Assembly: GCA_002633025.1 (NCBI GenBank)
Contig: NMRB01000369.1
Span: 22,515 to 86,514, forward strand
Origin: Notospermus geniculatus
Taxonomy: Eukaryota > Nemertea > Pilidiophora > Heteronemertea > Lineidae
DNA length: 64,000 nt
Reading direction: 5' to 3'
Shown here: positions 39,400 through 52,039 of the stretch, piece after piece
Numbering within the stretch: position 1 is the first letter of the stretch
Layout of the letters: the number at the start of each line of letters is the position of its first letter
The notes under the pieces: model-generated
The model's input: the letters and a program-made list of their open reading frames with translations, nothing else
The model's database searches: none
Told to the model about the DNA's origin: nothing
Translations under genes and position numbers: made by a program

Positions 39400-41393
39400 A
39401 AGAATATGATCTATTGCAAAATTTACTGGAACTTTGGCCTCTTTCACACTAGTATCGTGGTAGTGAGAAAATAAAGGTCTGTTTCCACGACAACGAATTC
39501 GGCTGCGGTTTGTGGCGCCGGAGCAGTTTTCACAGGGTTTTGGACAATCCTTCGATGTTTTAACAATATATGGCCTGTTAATTGTCCCAGTGCCTGTGAA
39601 AATCGTTCCAGCACAGCAAACCGCATCAGAATCTACTATAGTGGAAACAGGCCTGTTTTAATAGTTATTAGCTATTACCTTTACGGGCCGAAGTCTATAA
39701 GGATATTCCGAGATTGTATCCCTTAGATACACGTGTAAGTACATGTGTATGTATAGTTTGCATTTGCCTATATTCATCATTATACATGTTCTAGGCCAAT
39801 ACAGATCAATCATTGTTCGAAAGTTCTGTCAGGGAAGTACGCCTAGTGTGACCGTGATTATGACACAACCAGAAAACTGACATACAAACTGGCATCGATT
39901 GCAAAACTTGGCTTCATTAGCATAAACAGTTGACAGAATGTCCCCCACACACTTTATTTTGGAATGCATACGGCTTGCATACAATTGAAAGAGAATAATG
40001 CGTTTGTCTGCTGTAGCGAAGATTTTTCTGTTCTATGATTTCGACAGTTCATCTCCAATTGGGATTCCTGTTCTGTCGGCTGAGAGTGAGTTCTTCAATT
40101 CAAGACACTTCCTTGCACCCCTCCTTAGCAACAGCAGCATCAGCGATCTAGGGTGCTTCGGCATCCAGATCGACCTGAAATATAGTGAATAGAGTGGGAA
40201 GAGGTTATTAACTTCAATATTCTACATGACAAGCCTAAAATCCTTGGTGAATCGAGATACATGTCAGATACTTTATTAGACCGCCCTTGGTTGGGAAGGT
40301 CTAGTGAGACAAGTCGTCTCCAAAATTTCGCAAATTTTTTCAACCCCAACCGGGGTCTTCCTCAGGCACTTTCCAGTAACAAGTTACAGAAAAGTTACTG
40401 GGGTACAGAAAAGACTGTTGGGACGGTGTTAATATAGCATGTTGCCGTACAATCCTTGTTAGATCTAAGGGGGTTAGATCAAGGGGTCTAAGGGGTTAGA
40501 TCAAGGGGTCTAGACCCCTTGATTTGTATTTTATTCTTTTTTCTCTCGTCAGCAAGTTATTTTTCGAGATGTTGCAATTGCTACCATATGCGAAATAAAT
40601 CTTTCATTAAGGTGGCACAGGACAGCCTAGAATTAAGCCTATGACTGTTCTTAGGGGTACGGCAATTAGTATTTCCAAACTGGGCCTAACTCTAACCCTA
40701 ATCCTGATGGCAAATGTATCAAAAACTGCCGTAACAATAGCAATACCTCGTTTTACCAATATAAAAGCAATAATGACCTAGACTAGTAAATGTTTCCCTG
40801 GCTTCACGGACATCAACGTGTCCACTGAAGCCAGGGAAACAGCCCAGCCCCCCCCCCCCCCATCACAGAAAACACACAACACAGCCCCTTGCCCAGTTCC
40901 CTCACTCTGGGTGAAAATTGATAAAGAGCGAAAGACCCCTTGGGACTGGGTGGGAAGCAGTTTATCATGTTGATATTCTTGGTGAATCGAGAGATATAGA
41001 TGTATCGGTACCTTTAATTATTGACAAGTTTTCACATGGTGAATAGGGAGCTATAAAATCACCATACCTATTCTTCTTGTCAGACTTTGACCTGCATTTC
41101 ATTCTATTTCTGCAACTCATATTTTGGTAGGCCTAGGCCTGTAAAGTATATGCCGAGGACTTAAGGCGTCGCACTTTCGCCAGACGTGTCTTCGGCAAAG
41201 AATTCACGGCAGTCCTGGAATTAGGGGATCAATAAATAAAAAGTTTGTCCACGTCAACGGAGAAATTGCCACCAAACTGTACACAGTGCCGAATTTCTAC
41301 GCAATATCAACACTGTCATCGAACGGCATCCGCCATTTTGATTTTTACGGCCGCGGATGGATATGTGATCAGGCCTCTCATATCACAACCGAT
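39400..41393. other. Intron sequence of the protease homologue, mostly unassigned
   Basis: Part of the 39.4-45.4 kb intron. It holds a hammerhead-like motif on the minus strand (40365-40338), a short GGGGTCTA repeat cluster (40458-40525) and one copy of a dispersed repeat (40797-40920). No gene recognised. Confidence 0.5.
40797..40920 (+). repeat. Dispersed repeat, copy 1
   Basis: A hairpin GGACATCAACGTGTCC is followed by ACTGAAGCCAGGGAAACAGC and a CACACAACACAGCC run. A second copy is at 45110-45215. Confidence 0.65.
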
Positions 41394-41951
41394 CAGGGCT
41401 TGAGCTGGCCATTACTTTTTTTAGCCAAAGTAAGGAACCTATTGAACCCTGAACAATAGGGCCTATTGTTCAACAGTGGATTTTCTTTACTTTGACTAAA
41501 AAAAGTAATGGCCAGCTCCAGCCCAATCTCGTACCCAGAGATTAGTTACGCTCGGCCGAGGTTGATGGTCGCTACACTAATCTCTGGAGACGGCTAGCCA
41601 TTTCACGCCTTAGCTGTGATTTTTGGTATCGTGCAATTTTAGACCGAATTTTAACCACAAATGCACTGAAATGACTTGAGATGACTTGAGTATACAATGT
41701 TACACACAAAAATGTCCTTTGAAAGGTTTTTTCGACGGATCTGTTGTATTTATTGAGGAAAATCCGCAGCACTACTCGGCGCACTGTATAAACTTGGAGT
41801 GAAGCGAGATGCGCCGTGTGTAACGCACTTGCCTGCATTTTGGTTCCAGAAGCCACCGCTAGGGCTTAGCCGTCTCCAGAGATTAGTGTAGCGACCATCA
41901 ACCTCGGCCGAGCGTAACTAATCTCTGGGTACGAGATTGGCTCCAGCCCTG
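41394..41951. mobile_element. Outer MITE, hAT-like ends
   Basis: Ends CAGGGCTTGAGCTGGCCATT and the complement of CAGGGCTGGAGCTGGCCATT. CAGGG termini are typical of hAT elements. An 8-bp duplication is not clean (AACCG shared). It is interrupted by the 418-bp element 41523-41940. Confidence 0.55.
41523..41940. mobile_element. Nested 418-bp MITE with 7-bp target duplication
   Basis: About 75-bp inverted ends (CCAATCTCGTACCCAGAGAT; complement at 41940) are flanked by CTCCAGC at 41516-41522 and 41941-41947. The terminal word also occurs at about 61305. Confidence 0.75.
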
Positions 41952-43789
41952 AACCGTGATACTCCGCGAAAATCAGAACCTTGCGCTTAAACAACTACAT
42001 TCACGCCTAAACTCCTCCCTGCAATCGATGTGTCACAATTTCGAAGTCAATAGTAATAAATATATATTTCCCTTGACTTTATAAGTGGAATAAGTGTATA
42101 ACATCTGAGGGATGTTTGGTCACGTGGGTAAACAAAACGCACGCGGCCATGGACTACTTTGGTCTCAGAATAACTGTCGAAAAACCTCGAGATATCTTGC
42201 CACAAAATGATTATGCTTTACAAATATTTTTATTGTGTCTTGCATCTAAGCCTCATTTTGACCTAAGCAAGCCTGTATAATATTATTTATGCCTTCCTGT
42301 GGGCGTATAACCGTGCACTAGATCTACTGCGCATGGCGACGCTTGCTTATTGAGTGAACGGTCGACCGCTTCACAATGGTAAGGAATCCTTACACATATT
42401 ATTGCGCTGCACTTCTTTTCAACATGGCGATAGCTGATTGATACTAGAGGGTGTTATTTGGAACGCCCTCTAGTGTCAAGAATGAATTGCCACGTCAAAA
42501 TCTGGTTTGCACGCATTGATGTTCCATCATATGGGGAAGAGTGTGATTTGTGGATATTTTGTCGTAATTTGGAGGAGATTTCAGGAGCACACCAAAGTAC
42601 AGTGGTTTTCGAGATTCGATTGGAAGTTCGTGGACATGCCAATTGGTCCTTCTTCGTTCTCAAGATAAGATAGAGGACCATAGACTAGTTCCTTGTCGTT
42701 CCGCTACGTGGCGCTACGCTCTACTGCACTATAACGACAAGCACGGACCACCATTGAATTAGTCGGAATTCCGCCTAATTCGATTTTCCACATCTGCACA
42801 TATTTCTGCGCAGGTTCTTGTGCATGGAGATGCTTTTTATGCGTGGAGAGTGGAAATATCATGAATATGTTATCGAAGTTCTAAATATAGCCTGGAACAC
42901 GTGCATTTTGACGGTTGATCTGCATGAACTGACTACTGACGTGACAGCAGCTGGATTAATTATGTTCGACTCACTGGGGTTGGAAACTGGTAAGTTTACG
43001 AGGGAAGAGGCGTGAGTTTTTTCACGGTATATTGTATGTAGGCATACGGTACTGGGAGTGCTTTGTTTTTTCGTCTCGTTTTTGTGAGGGAGGGCAGATA
43101 AACTCTGCAGTGCACAGCAGCAGCAGTGGCAGTGCACAAGTGTGCCGTTGTGGTAGGCCTTGCTTGCATCCATCACATGCCTCCCCCACCATGCCCACTC
43201 TGGCGGGTAGTCCTCCTGCTGGAGTGCGAGTAGGCCTAGATCATGAGGTAAACTCCAAGAAAATTTCGGCGGAACAAAGCAGGGTTTATTGAAAGCTAGA
43301 CATAGTTCTGGGAAATACCCCGAGGAGTGCTAAAAATAGAATATACTACGTCATCAATGTGGTGCAAAATGGCGCCCCATTCCTGTCTTTATATTTTCAG
43401 CAATCTATAAAGACAGGGTACCAGTCTAAGAGGACCACAGGCTTGTGTGACGTCATCAGAATCAACCCAGTGACGAAACTTCCGCCTTATTACTTATTCA
43501 CTGTGAGAACCGAGGGCAGAGCAAGCGATCAACTGTCGAAACTCCCAATGGCAGGGTCATTTATTTGGTAATCATTGCGTCATTAGGTTCTTAGAATGAA
43601 AAAAAGAGCTTACCTAGCGTCTCATTGTTTAAATGTGCTGAACTCCTTCGAAGTAGGCGATTGAACTGCTGAATGCAGATTCCTGGCCTCAGCTGTGAAT
43701 TCCAATGATGATGACGTCAGACACTGGCAAATGATACGTTGGCGCAAAAGGCGCGAAAATTCAAATACCACTGTTTTTTATTTTGTTGA
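41952..43789. other. Gene-free intron stretch
   Basis: Open frames near 42.45 and 42.82 kb lack any domain and lie antisense to one another. Nothing supported. Confidence 0.4.
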
Positions 43790-44195
43790 ATAGCGCCCCC
43801 TGGTGAACAGATCTGGCATTAAATTCCATTTGAACTGATGTAGAAAATAATTATCAACCTATCTGTCCGATCACTTTTTTCTACATATTTATCATAGGGG
43901 CTGAGATATTGCGATATTTCATTTTAGGCAAAACGCCCCCTGGTGCGCCTAATATACATGTAGGTCATATTGCGCTTATACATGTATTTTGTTTCCGCGG
44001 AGAGTTCACCCAGGGCTATCTTCAGATGTAATTTGGAGTCTCTAGCTATTACGGTTACAAAACGTCAGGCATAGTTGGACAGATGGCCTGCAGGACTGCT
44101 GGACTGACAGAGTGACGCCACTGAATACCGGTACCTATTTGACTAGCTCCGCTGACCTTTGGTCAGCTGAGCCAAAAAGTCTTTTAATTTTTGAA
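43790..44195 (+). repeat. Dispersed repeat family A, partial copy
   Basis: AGCGCCCCCTGGTG and AACGCCCCCTGGTGCG words, then a terminal hairpin of the type AGCTCCGCTGACC/GGTCAGCTGAGC followed by an A-run, as in other family members. Confidence 0.5.
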
Positions 44196-45109
44196 ATAAG
44201 TTGAAAATGACGATTGTGTATCCTTTGTAATAGGAAAAAGGAGGGGGAGAGGGGAATCAAAATTGAACAGCCAATTCCTGGAATTCTGTGGTTCACGCTC
44301 CGGTAACTCTGAATAGAAGAAGTCAGGCTCTCCATTTCATCAACCTGTGCAGTGTAAACGTAATGAATAAGCGGCGACTTGACAATGAGCGACACACAGA
44401 GAAAGAGTGAAGTCTGTTTCCGAGTGTGTTTCGAACGTGGGTGCACACAGAGAAATGGCCACACTGGAAAACGTTACACATGTGACCCTGTAAACGTTGT
44501 CACGCTCAATCCATGAATTGAACTAGTCCGTTTGTCATATGTTGGCCGATCGAACTCGGCCGTTCATCTGATCATCTCCCATGTCTCCCGGTGCGTGCAT
44601 TTCGGGTAACAAACGAGGAATTTTCTAAAGTTGAAATTTGCTGAACATTTTGCTACAATTCCAGAAGAATCTTACATTCAAACCTACTTGAATTTGTCTG
44701 TCACACTACTGAAAATCGACATGGTAGCCGGTTTGTCGATATATCGTGGAGGGGGGGGGGGCGAGGACTCCGATCGAACTTGCCTACTTATGTTCCCGTC
44801 GTTCAACACTAACATGTTCAAAGTGAAATCGTTCAGTCACTTTTGTTTGCTGACGTCACCGTGGAACGACGTCATAAGACACGAAAGCGAAACCATGCCA
44901 ACGAACAGAAAAACGCTTAAAAGTGCCACTTTCGCACAATTTTTTCAAGAACAAAGACGCTATAAACCTAGTCCGTGTCGCTAGGGTCCCGTTGGTACCA
45001 AGTGTCACGGCCTTCGTGCGGCAGTTTTCGAGTTTACCCGTGACAAAATATGAGCTATTCTCTTTTATTATATAGATTAATGACCTCCACTAATAATTGT
45101 TTACGTGGC
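44196..45109. other. Gene-free intron stretch
   Basis: Contains a poly-G run near 44751. No gene, RNA or repeat recognised. Confidence 0.4.
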
Positions 45110-45215
45110 TTCAGGGACATCAACGTGTCCGCTGAAGCCAGGGAAAGAAACAGCCCAGCGACCCCAAACACACAACACAGCCACTTGCCCAATTCCTCAC
45201 TCGAGGTATAACTTT
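45110..45215 (+). repeat. Dispersed repeat, copy 2
   Basis: Same hairpin GGACATCAACGTGTCC and GCTGAAGCCAGGGAAA as at 40797. Confidence 0.65.
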
Positions 45216-45389
45216 GGGCACTAGGTTTGCGATATGTTATGCTTTTTTATGATTATGCTTTATATGATTATGCTTTATCCAGTAATGCCTGTGGAAATTT
45301 TAGGCAAGCACAGGAAATCGCTATTAGTGGGTTCCGGCCTTTATTTTTTGGGCATGATCAATGCATTCAATTCGAAATGGGCTACTTAC

Positions 45390-45611
45390 CTTGGGTTTTG
45401 GCAGCAAGACATATGGGCCTGATAGTTTTCGAGAATTGTATCGGTGCTTGAAGACGAAGTAAGGCAATATTTCCGGCAAAGCTATCTCCGCGATGCATGA
45501 ACTTTTTCCCAGCATGAAGGACCCAGCTCGGATGGGTATGTATGGAACGCACTCTTCTATCACTGACCGCGATCGGATCACCAGCCATTGTTTGTGTAAG
45601 ATTATTTGCAC
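45390..45611 (-). CDS. Serine protease homologue, exon with the Asp102 position (Asn)
   Basis: A minus-strand exon between acceptor TGTTTTACAG and donor GTAAGT, phase 1 on both sides. It encodes RRVRSIHTHPSW, an expected loop, then AGNIALLRLQAPIQF in place of the family's (N)DIALLRL. The catalytic Asp102 is therefore Asn (codon AAT, one base from GAT). TIRPICLA with Cys122 follows. Its neighbours are exon 59985-60105 upstream and 39198-39386 downstream, and both junctions keep frame. Confidence 0.88.
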
Positions 45612-45737
45612 CTGTAAAACAGTAGACCGAACACTGTCCTGATTAAAAATACCAGGACAGACGCAAGCAAATGCATAAAACCATCATGGCGCCCGCTGGT
45701 CTATATTTAGCTCGGGGAAGCCCTGTAGGCAAAATAG

Positions 45738-46127
45738 CAATGGGGAACCCGCTCACCGACAAGTCGGCGCTGCGAGCGCTTGTACCGAAACGACGTCATT
45801 GACGTTATTTTAGGTGTCACTGACGTCATGTTAGGTGCTGACGTTGCGTCATAAAAAATTGCCTGTACATTTTTCTACAGGGAAAATGACACAAAAGACG
45901 TTGCTTTTATCGCCATTGTATCTCTTCATTTTAAGAAAAAAAGCAATGAGATTAAAAGAAAATTTCATCTCTGCTACAAGGTAATGTAAGTTTTATTGTT
46001 GGGCGACCAACACAAATGGTTCATTTTCACGCTAGAAATAAATGGAAATAACGTTAGAAAAACAGAGACTTCGGTACAAACGCTCGCAGCGCCACGTCGT
46101 GACGTTAGTGTGCGGGTTCCTCATTGT
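45738..46127. mobile_element. ~390-bp MITE
   Basis: Imperfect inverted ends (CAATGGGGAACCCGCTCAC; complement of CAATGAGGAACCCGCACAC) extend about 55 bp through GGCGCTGCGAGCG. It contains TGACGTCA-type words. No coding capacity. Confidence 0.6.
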
Positions 46128-47465
46128 AATACCGTTCACTTCCCGTTTCAGGCATTTAGCTAGCATGGGTTTTAGGCAACAGTAAGCTGTTTGCCTTCTT
46201 TCATTCACCTGAGCTAAAGCCAACTTTGATCTCAAGCATAATGTATGTTTTTCTGAAATTCACTCATGATTAACGATAGTCTCGCACCGCCAGCCTCTGA
46301 TCTCGCTCCGCTTCCTTTGTCTGCTGCGCGAGACTACCGAGGGTCTAGCTGCGCGAGACTAGATTTACGAGATCATGCCTGAGTTGTGGGAGCCTCCATC
46401 TGGTCAAAATGTCACCTGACCCAATTTTGTAGAATGACGTCACTAGCCGGGAATCCGGTGTAATAGATCAGACTGCCCTACACATAGGATGCCCGGCCGG
46501 GCATCCTGTACTAAAAATTTCCGATATTAGTTGCCCGATAGGGCAATGAAAATAAACTAAGTCCTGATTATATTTGCCCTCCCTGGGCAACGAATTTTAG
46601 GCTTCATCTTGGAAAACTGAAATTTTTTGCCCTAGCGAGAGATGACGAAGCGTGTCGAATAACATTATAATATTATGGTGACAGTGAGTTTCCTGGCTAT
46701 TGTAGGCGTGCGCATTGTGCACTGTTTTCACCGTGAAAAAAGGTGGGTCGTCCAGCTCGCCTCATTGGCGTAGTGGTTTAATGCGTTCGTTTCTTCTCTT
46801 TCAGGCTCCCTAGGTACCAGGATCGAATCTCCGTCGGGATTTTTCATATAATAGTATCTTTATATGCATGTAGGCCTACATACCATTCACGCATTGTACA
46901 ATTTGCCTATTCTGCACCTCAACTGTATTGATGCTTTACGGTAATATGAAACATTCTCATTTCATAACTTCATCTTTATTTTCGTCGCCTGACCTTTTTT
47001 TTGGAATACATGTATTGTGATAAGGAGCAACTTGACTCTGTTCACTCAGACTGGGGGTCCAGCATGATTTTGAAAAGGCCTGAACACTGGGCACATTTTG
47101 AGTGGTTAGTTTGATATTTCTTAAAAAAAACGAATGAATGGATTTTTAGAAGATCTTTCCACCAAATGTTCTTTGAAATACACCAGTTTAAAACTGAAAA
47201 TGGTGAGCTATTACTGTTGTGCAGAATCCATCTGCAATCGTCTACAAATCGTCTATAAATAGGACTACACAATGTATTTTGTAGCTGAATCATAAGTACA
47301 AGAATGCATTCTGGCCCTCTTGATTCAGGCTCTCTTCAAATTCGTTGGACGAATCCTTCTCTTTACTATATAAAAGCCCTGTGACGCAGTGGAAGGTAGA
47401 TGGCACTGGTTAAGCCAAGGATATAGCGGGCTTGGGATTTGTCTCGCTCTCAGCATCTGTTTTAA
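46128..47465. other. Intron stretch with a tRNA-like relic
   Basis: Around 46440-46630 there are GCCCGGCCGGGC and GCCCGATAGGGC words that recur near 48.5 kb. Otherwise only the tRNA-like segment at 46768-46845. Confidence 0.4.
46768..46845 (+). repeat. tRNA-like sequence
   Basis: An A-box-like TTGGCGTAGTGGTTTAATG and a B-box-like GGATCGAATCTCC flank a region containing TCTTCTCTTTCAGGCTCCCT. A related sequence is on the minus strand at 48248-48352. Terminal stems are weak. Confidence 0.4.
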
Positions 47466-47624
47466 GGGCGGCGCACACGAGCGACTAAATCTGGGCGACC
47501 GCCGACGAGACTGGTGGTGCGACTACACATCAGCCAATCAGAAGCGCCAAATCTTGTCGCTTTGGCGGTCGGAAGCCAAGTCGGCCGACAAATCGGTCAA
47601 AATTGTCGCTCGTGTGCGCCGCCC
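47466..47624. mobile_element. 159-bp MITE with perfect 20-bp TIRs
   Basis: GGGCGGCGCACACGAGCGAC and its exact complement are flanked by TTAA on each side (47462-47465, 47625-47628). A TTAA or TTA/TAA target both fit, so piggyBac- or Harbinger-type cannot be separated. Confidence 0.8.
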
Positions 47625-47714
47625 TTAACTGTGTTCGAATCTACGCAGGGGATTAACCCACCTATTATGCACTACCCACCTATTATACACTACAGGAGAG
47701 TTTTGATCCCCAAA

Positions 47715-47935
47715 GGGTAGGGTAGGGGTAGGGTGGACAGTCAGGAGTGGTAGGGTTAGGCTTGGGGTTGGGGTTAGGATTACAACTTCCACATTAGGGT
47801 TGAGACTCAGGAGTGGTTAGGGTTAGGCTTGGGGTTAGGGTTAGGATTTACAACTTCCGCATTGGGGTTGAGACTCAGTGGTTAGGGTTAGGCTTGGGGT
47901 TAGGGTTAGGATTTACAACTTCCACGTCAGGTCCC
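47715..47935 (+). repeat. ~60-bp tandem repeat rich in GGGTTAGG
   Basis: Units contain GGTTAGGGTTAGGCTTGGGG, then GGGTTAGGAT and ACAACTTCC, repeated about three times. It resembles degenerate telomeric sequence but the period is far longer than six. Confidence 0.7.
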
Positions 47936-48247
47936 TGAGTGTGTTGGTTTAGAATATCACAATGTAATTGCTGGGCAGGGTGCCTCTTTGAACCAAACTT
48001 GGAATTAAAAAAGAATATTCGCAATAAGAACAACATGTATATCGTTGAAATCTTTCAGAGGAAAGAATATTGAAACACACAGCAAAAAATTGAAGCGCAC
48101 AACAAAAATTTCATTGATTTCAAAAGAATCCCAAAAAGCGGGTGGTTGAAGATAATAATAATCAAATGTGTATTGGTTGCTTTTAGAAGACATGAAATTA
48201 GTAGGTAAATGATGATATGTTTATAACTTATAACAATTTCAAATCAA

Positions 48248-48352
48248 GAATGGTTACTAGCGGGATTCGAACCTACGGCCAAGGGAGTCGAAATCTGAAA
48301 GGAAAGAAAGTCATTAGTACACAGGCCTAAACCCACACACCCACTGGGGACG
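48248..48352 (-). repeat. tRNA-like sequence
   Basis: Minus strand: a CAGTGGGTGTGTGGGTTTAGG A-box-like part and GGTTCGAATCCCGC B box, with an internal CTTTCTTTCCTTTCAGA similar to the segment at 46.8 kb. Probably a SINE head rather than a working tRNA. Confidence 0.45.
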
Positions 48353-48359
48353 GCTGGCA

Positions 48360-49518
48360 GCGGACCGAATTTTTCTTTCTTTTGTCGTCAAAATAGACGA
48401 GGCGATCCGCTTGAATACGATCAGTGAAGGCATGAAATCCGACACAGGGCATTGTGTATCAGCGGGCATTCTGATCTATGATAGTTGTAGTGAAAACTAC
48501 TGCCCTAGATACAGATTGCCCGGTGGGCAATAAAAAATGGCCGTAGGCCGTTTTTTATTGCCCGGCCGGGCAATGAGTTTAGGGGGGCAATGGTTTCTAC
48601 TACACCGGCTTAGATCATTTGCTTTCACCGGTCTTCGAATGCAAGCTGCCCAGAAGACCGGGTACCAGTCTAGTAAAACAGGAAAAGCCACTTGGTAGAC
48701 TGGTAGGAGACACCAATCTTCCCCCAAAAGCTGGACCAAATATTTCTTTTAACAAATTTTTGTCATTTTATGCATATGACTGCAACAAACCACGTACTGA
48801 AAATCCCCATGAATCCCTTTTGGGGAAAATTGTTTTATTAAAGTTTTGATTTTTGGAACTGACTTTATCATTTGGCTCAAGAGCAGAGCTTTGTAGAGGA
48901 GAATGGGAACCGACGTACAGCCTTGGAAATTAGGAAATTGACAGTGAAAATGTTTTTCTCAGGACTGGTTGATGATAATTGAATGCGGTTTTCTGCATAT
49001 GATAGGCAAATTATCTGGCTATCAACGCATAGTGATGACCTTGAATCTTCTGTCATAGAAATCGGGTCATATGAATAAAGATTAGCAAATGATTTTTCTT
49101 GAATTTTGCTGTACAAATGCACTAGGCAATGCTGTACAAATCTGAAGTAAAAGCACTCACTGAAAAAAAATCCTAATCATGTTGAGTACTTTCGGGGTAC
49201 TCGTTTTGTCCGTGAGATGAGTAGAAAGGTACTCATATTGACTAGAAAGGTACTCATAGTGAGTAGAAAGATACTCATAGCGAGTAGCAAGGAACTCCAA
49301 ATGCAGCTCCTTGGCCCGGTGAGTACCCGATTAGTACCTTTCTACTCATCTCACGGACAAAATGACTGATGTGTAGTCCAAAGTACTCAACACGAGCCGG
49401 ATTTTTTTCCAGTGCTTGCTGGTCTTTATGACCCATTGATTGCCCAAATTTGGCAATTTTCAAAGTGACCTAAAATCAACATTTTGCATTCAATTTCTTT
49501 TCAGAAATGTTCACATCC
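48360..49518. other. Intron stretch with small inverted repeats
   Basis: A ~125-bp MITE-like unit (about 48486-48610) contains GCCCGGCCGGGC palindromes. Around 49175-49395, the words AGGTACTCAT and TAGTACCTTTCTACTC form an inverted pair. No gene seen. Confidence 0.4.
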
Positions 49519-49524
49519 GCGGAT

Positions 49525-52033
49525 TATGGCACGCCAAAGTGGCATTTATTCAGAACATAATAATATCTATTCAGAACTTGCTAAAACTATATGCAGAATT
49601 CCCCAAATCCATTCAGGACTACGATATATCTATGCAGAATTACACCAAATATGTTCAGGACAATTATATCACCATGCAGAATACCAAAACTCCATGCAGA
49701 ACACAGCAAAATCTATTCAGAACTTGCTAAAACTATGCAGAATCCCCAAATCCATTCAGGACATAGCCAAATCTGTTCAGAACTTGCTAAAACTATGTGC
49801 AGGATTCCCAAATCCATTCAGGACATTGCCAAATCTATTCAGAACTTGCTAAAACTATGCAGAATTCCCAAATCCATTCACTCAGGACATAGCCAAATCT
49901 ATTCAGAACTTGCCAAAACTATATGCAGGATTCCCCAAAACCATGCAGAATAGGCCTACACCAAATATGTTCAGGACGCAAGTTACCCCAACTGTATGCA
50001 GAACCGCGCGTCCCCTGGCGGAGGATAATGAAACCAAACCATCGATTATGGGCGGTTTTGTCCGCAAAAAAGTAGATGTTGGCAAAACAGAGATGTGCAG
50101 CTCTGATTTGGAGTCGTTCACAAACGAGACGTTGGGTGGCGCTCGTGGCAGTTAAAGGTGAACTAGGCGTTATATAAATTTTTTTAAAATCCAAAACTTT
50201 TCACCCTCCCCGATCTTAACCAAAACCTGAACTAAAGGTACCCGGTATACATGGGTCAAGGATTCAAAAAAAGTGGGTCCCAGAATCATACGACTTACCG
50301 TGTAGAGATATTAAAGAATTAAGGTTCTATTTTTTTATCTTTGACCTAGTCAAAAAAAGTTCGTGTAACATGATCAGTGGTGTACACAAGCTCAGAATAT
50401 GCGTCCGTCCGAAAATATATATTCCGTCCGATAATTGGAATCTATTGTGAAAAGTAAGTGCTTGGACTTCCTAGTGGTCCTTTCCTTCCTGCGGGGGCGC
50501 CACCGTCTATATTTCTTCTTGTAAGTGATCCTTCCTTCCTGCACCCTATACCCAGGGTCCTCAACGCCCTCTAGTGGCAAGCGCGCACTTTATCTTCATT
50601 CGTGCTAGGCATGATGGGACATCACCATGTACCAACATCCAATCAAATTCGACCTCATTAAAATTTGTCTGGACAGGAGGTATATAACGCCTAGTTCACC
50701 TTTAACTGCCACGAGTATCGCAGGCCGGGGTGGACACAATTCATATTTAATGTCCACATTAATTCTGATTTTATGTCCCCATTAATATCCACATATAATC
50801 AACCAATCGCAACTGAGTTTTTAATGTGGATATAAAATCGCACTCCTGATTTAATGTCCATATAAATTCGTATTTTATGTCCCCATTAAATCACGAATTA
50901 ATGTCCACATAAAATCGACCAATCACGGAGAAGGAATTTTGGACGGAAGTGCCTGATTTATGGAAGGAAGTTATCGGGAACACTTCACATCCGTCCAAAA
51001 TTCCTTCTCCGTGATTGGTCGATTTTATGTGGACATTAATTCGTGATTTAATGGGGACATAAAATACGAATTTATATGGACATTAAATCAGGAGTGCGAT
51101 TTTATATCCACATTAAAATCTCAGCTGCGATTGGTTGATTATATGTGGACATTAATTCGTGATTTAATGGGGACATAAAATCAGAATTAATGTGGACAAT
51201 AACATTAAATATGAATTGTGTCCAACCCGCCCTGCGATACACGAGCGCCACCCAACGTCTCGTTTGGGAACGACTCCAAATCAGAGCTGCACATCTCTGT
51301 TTTGCCAACATCAACTTTTTTGCGGACATAACCGCCCATAATCGATGGTTTGGTTTCATCATCCTCCGCCAGGGGACGCGCGGTTCTGCATACAGCTGGG
51401 GTAACTTGCGTCCTGAACATGTTTGGTGTAGGCCTATTCTGCATGATTTTGCGGAATCCTGCATATAGTTTCGGCAAGTTCTGAATAGATTTGGCTATGT
51501 CCCTGAATGGATTTGGGAATTCTGCATATAGTTTTAGCAAGTTCTGAATAGATTTGGCAATGTCCTGAATGGATTTGGGAATCCTGCACATAGTTTTAGC
51601 AAGTTCTGAATAGATTTGGCTATGTCCTGAATGGATTTGGGGATTCTGCATAGTTTTAGCAAGTTCTGAATAGATTTTGCTGTGTTCTGCATGGAGTTTT
51701 GGTATTCTGCATGGTGATATAATTGTCCTGAACACATTTGGTGTAATTCTGCATAGATATATCGTAGTCCTGAATGGATTTGGGGAATTATGCATGTAGT
51801 TTTGGCAAGTTCCGAATAGATTTTGCTGTGTTCTGCATAGAGTTATGGTATTCTGCATGGTGTTGTAATTGTTCTGAACATACATGTATTTGGTCTATTC
51901 TGCATGGATATATCGTAATCCTGAATGGGTTTGGGGAATTCTGCATATAGTTTTAGCAACTTCTGAATAGATTTTGCTACGTTCTGAATAGATATTATTA
52001 TGTTCTGAATAAATGCCACTTTGGCGTGCCATA
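49525..52033. mobile_element. 2.5-kb foldback element with tandem-repeat arms
   Basis: Ends TATGGCACGCCAAAGTGGC and its complement are flanked by GCGGAT on both sides (49519-49524, 52034-52039), a 6-bp target duplication. Arms (49525 to ~50177; ~50690-50737 plus 51240-52033) consist of degenerate CTATTCAGAACTTGCTAAAA / CCAAATCCATTCAGGAC units and mirror each other. The right arm is longer by extra units and is split by the nested element 50716-51239. Long open frames here follow the repeat period and are not genes. Confidence 0.8.
50716..51239. mobile_element. 524-bp palindromic element, nested
   Basis: Ends TATCGCAGGCCGGGG and the complement of TATCGCAGGGCGGG are flanked by CACGAG (50710-50715, 51240-51245). 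The arms of ~230 bp are near-perfect reverse complements built from AATGTCCACAT / ATGTCCCCATTAA words. Target length and TAT terminus match the element it sits in. Confidence 0.82.
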
Positions 52034-52039
52034 GCGGAT

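Noticed and set aside
49440-51885. Long repetitive frames (up to 226 codons)
   Set aside because: Periodicity follows the tandem-repeat arms of the foldback element; no codon-level constraint is evident.
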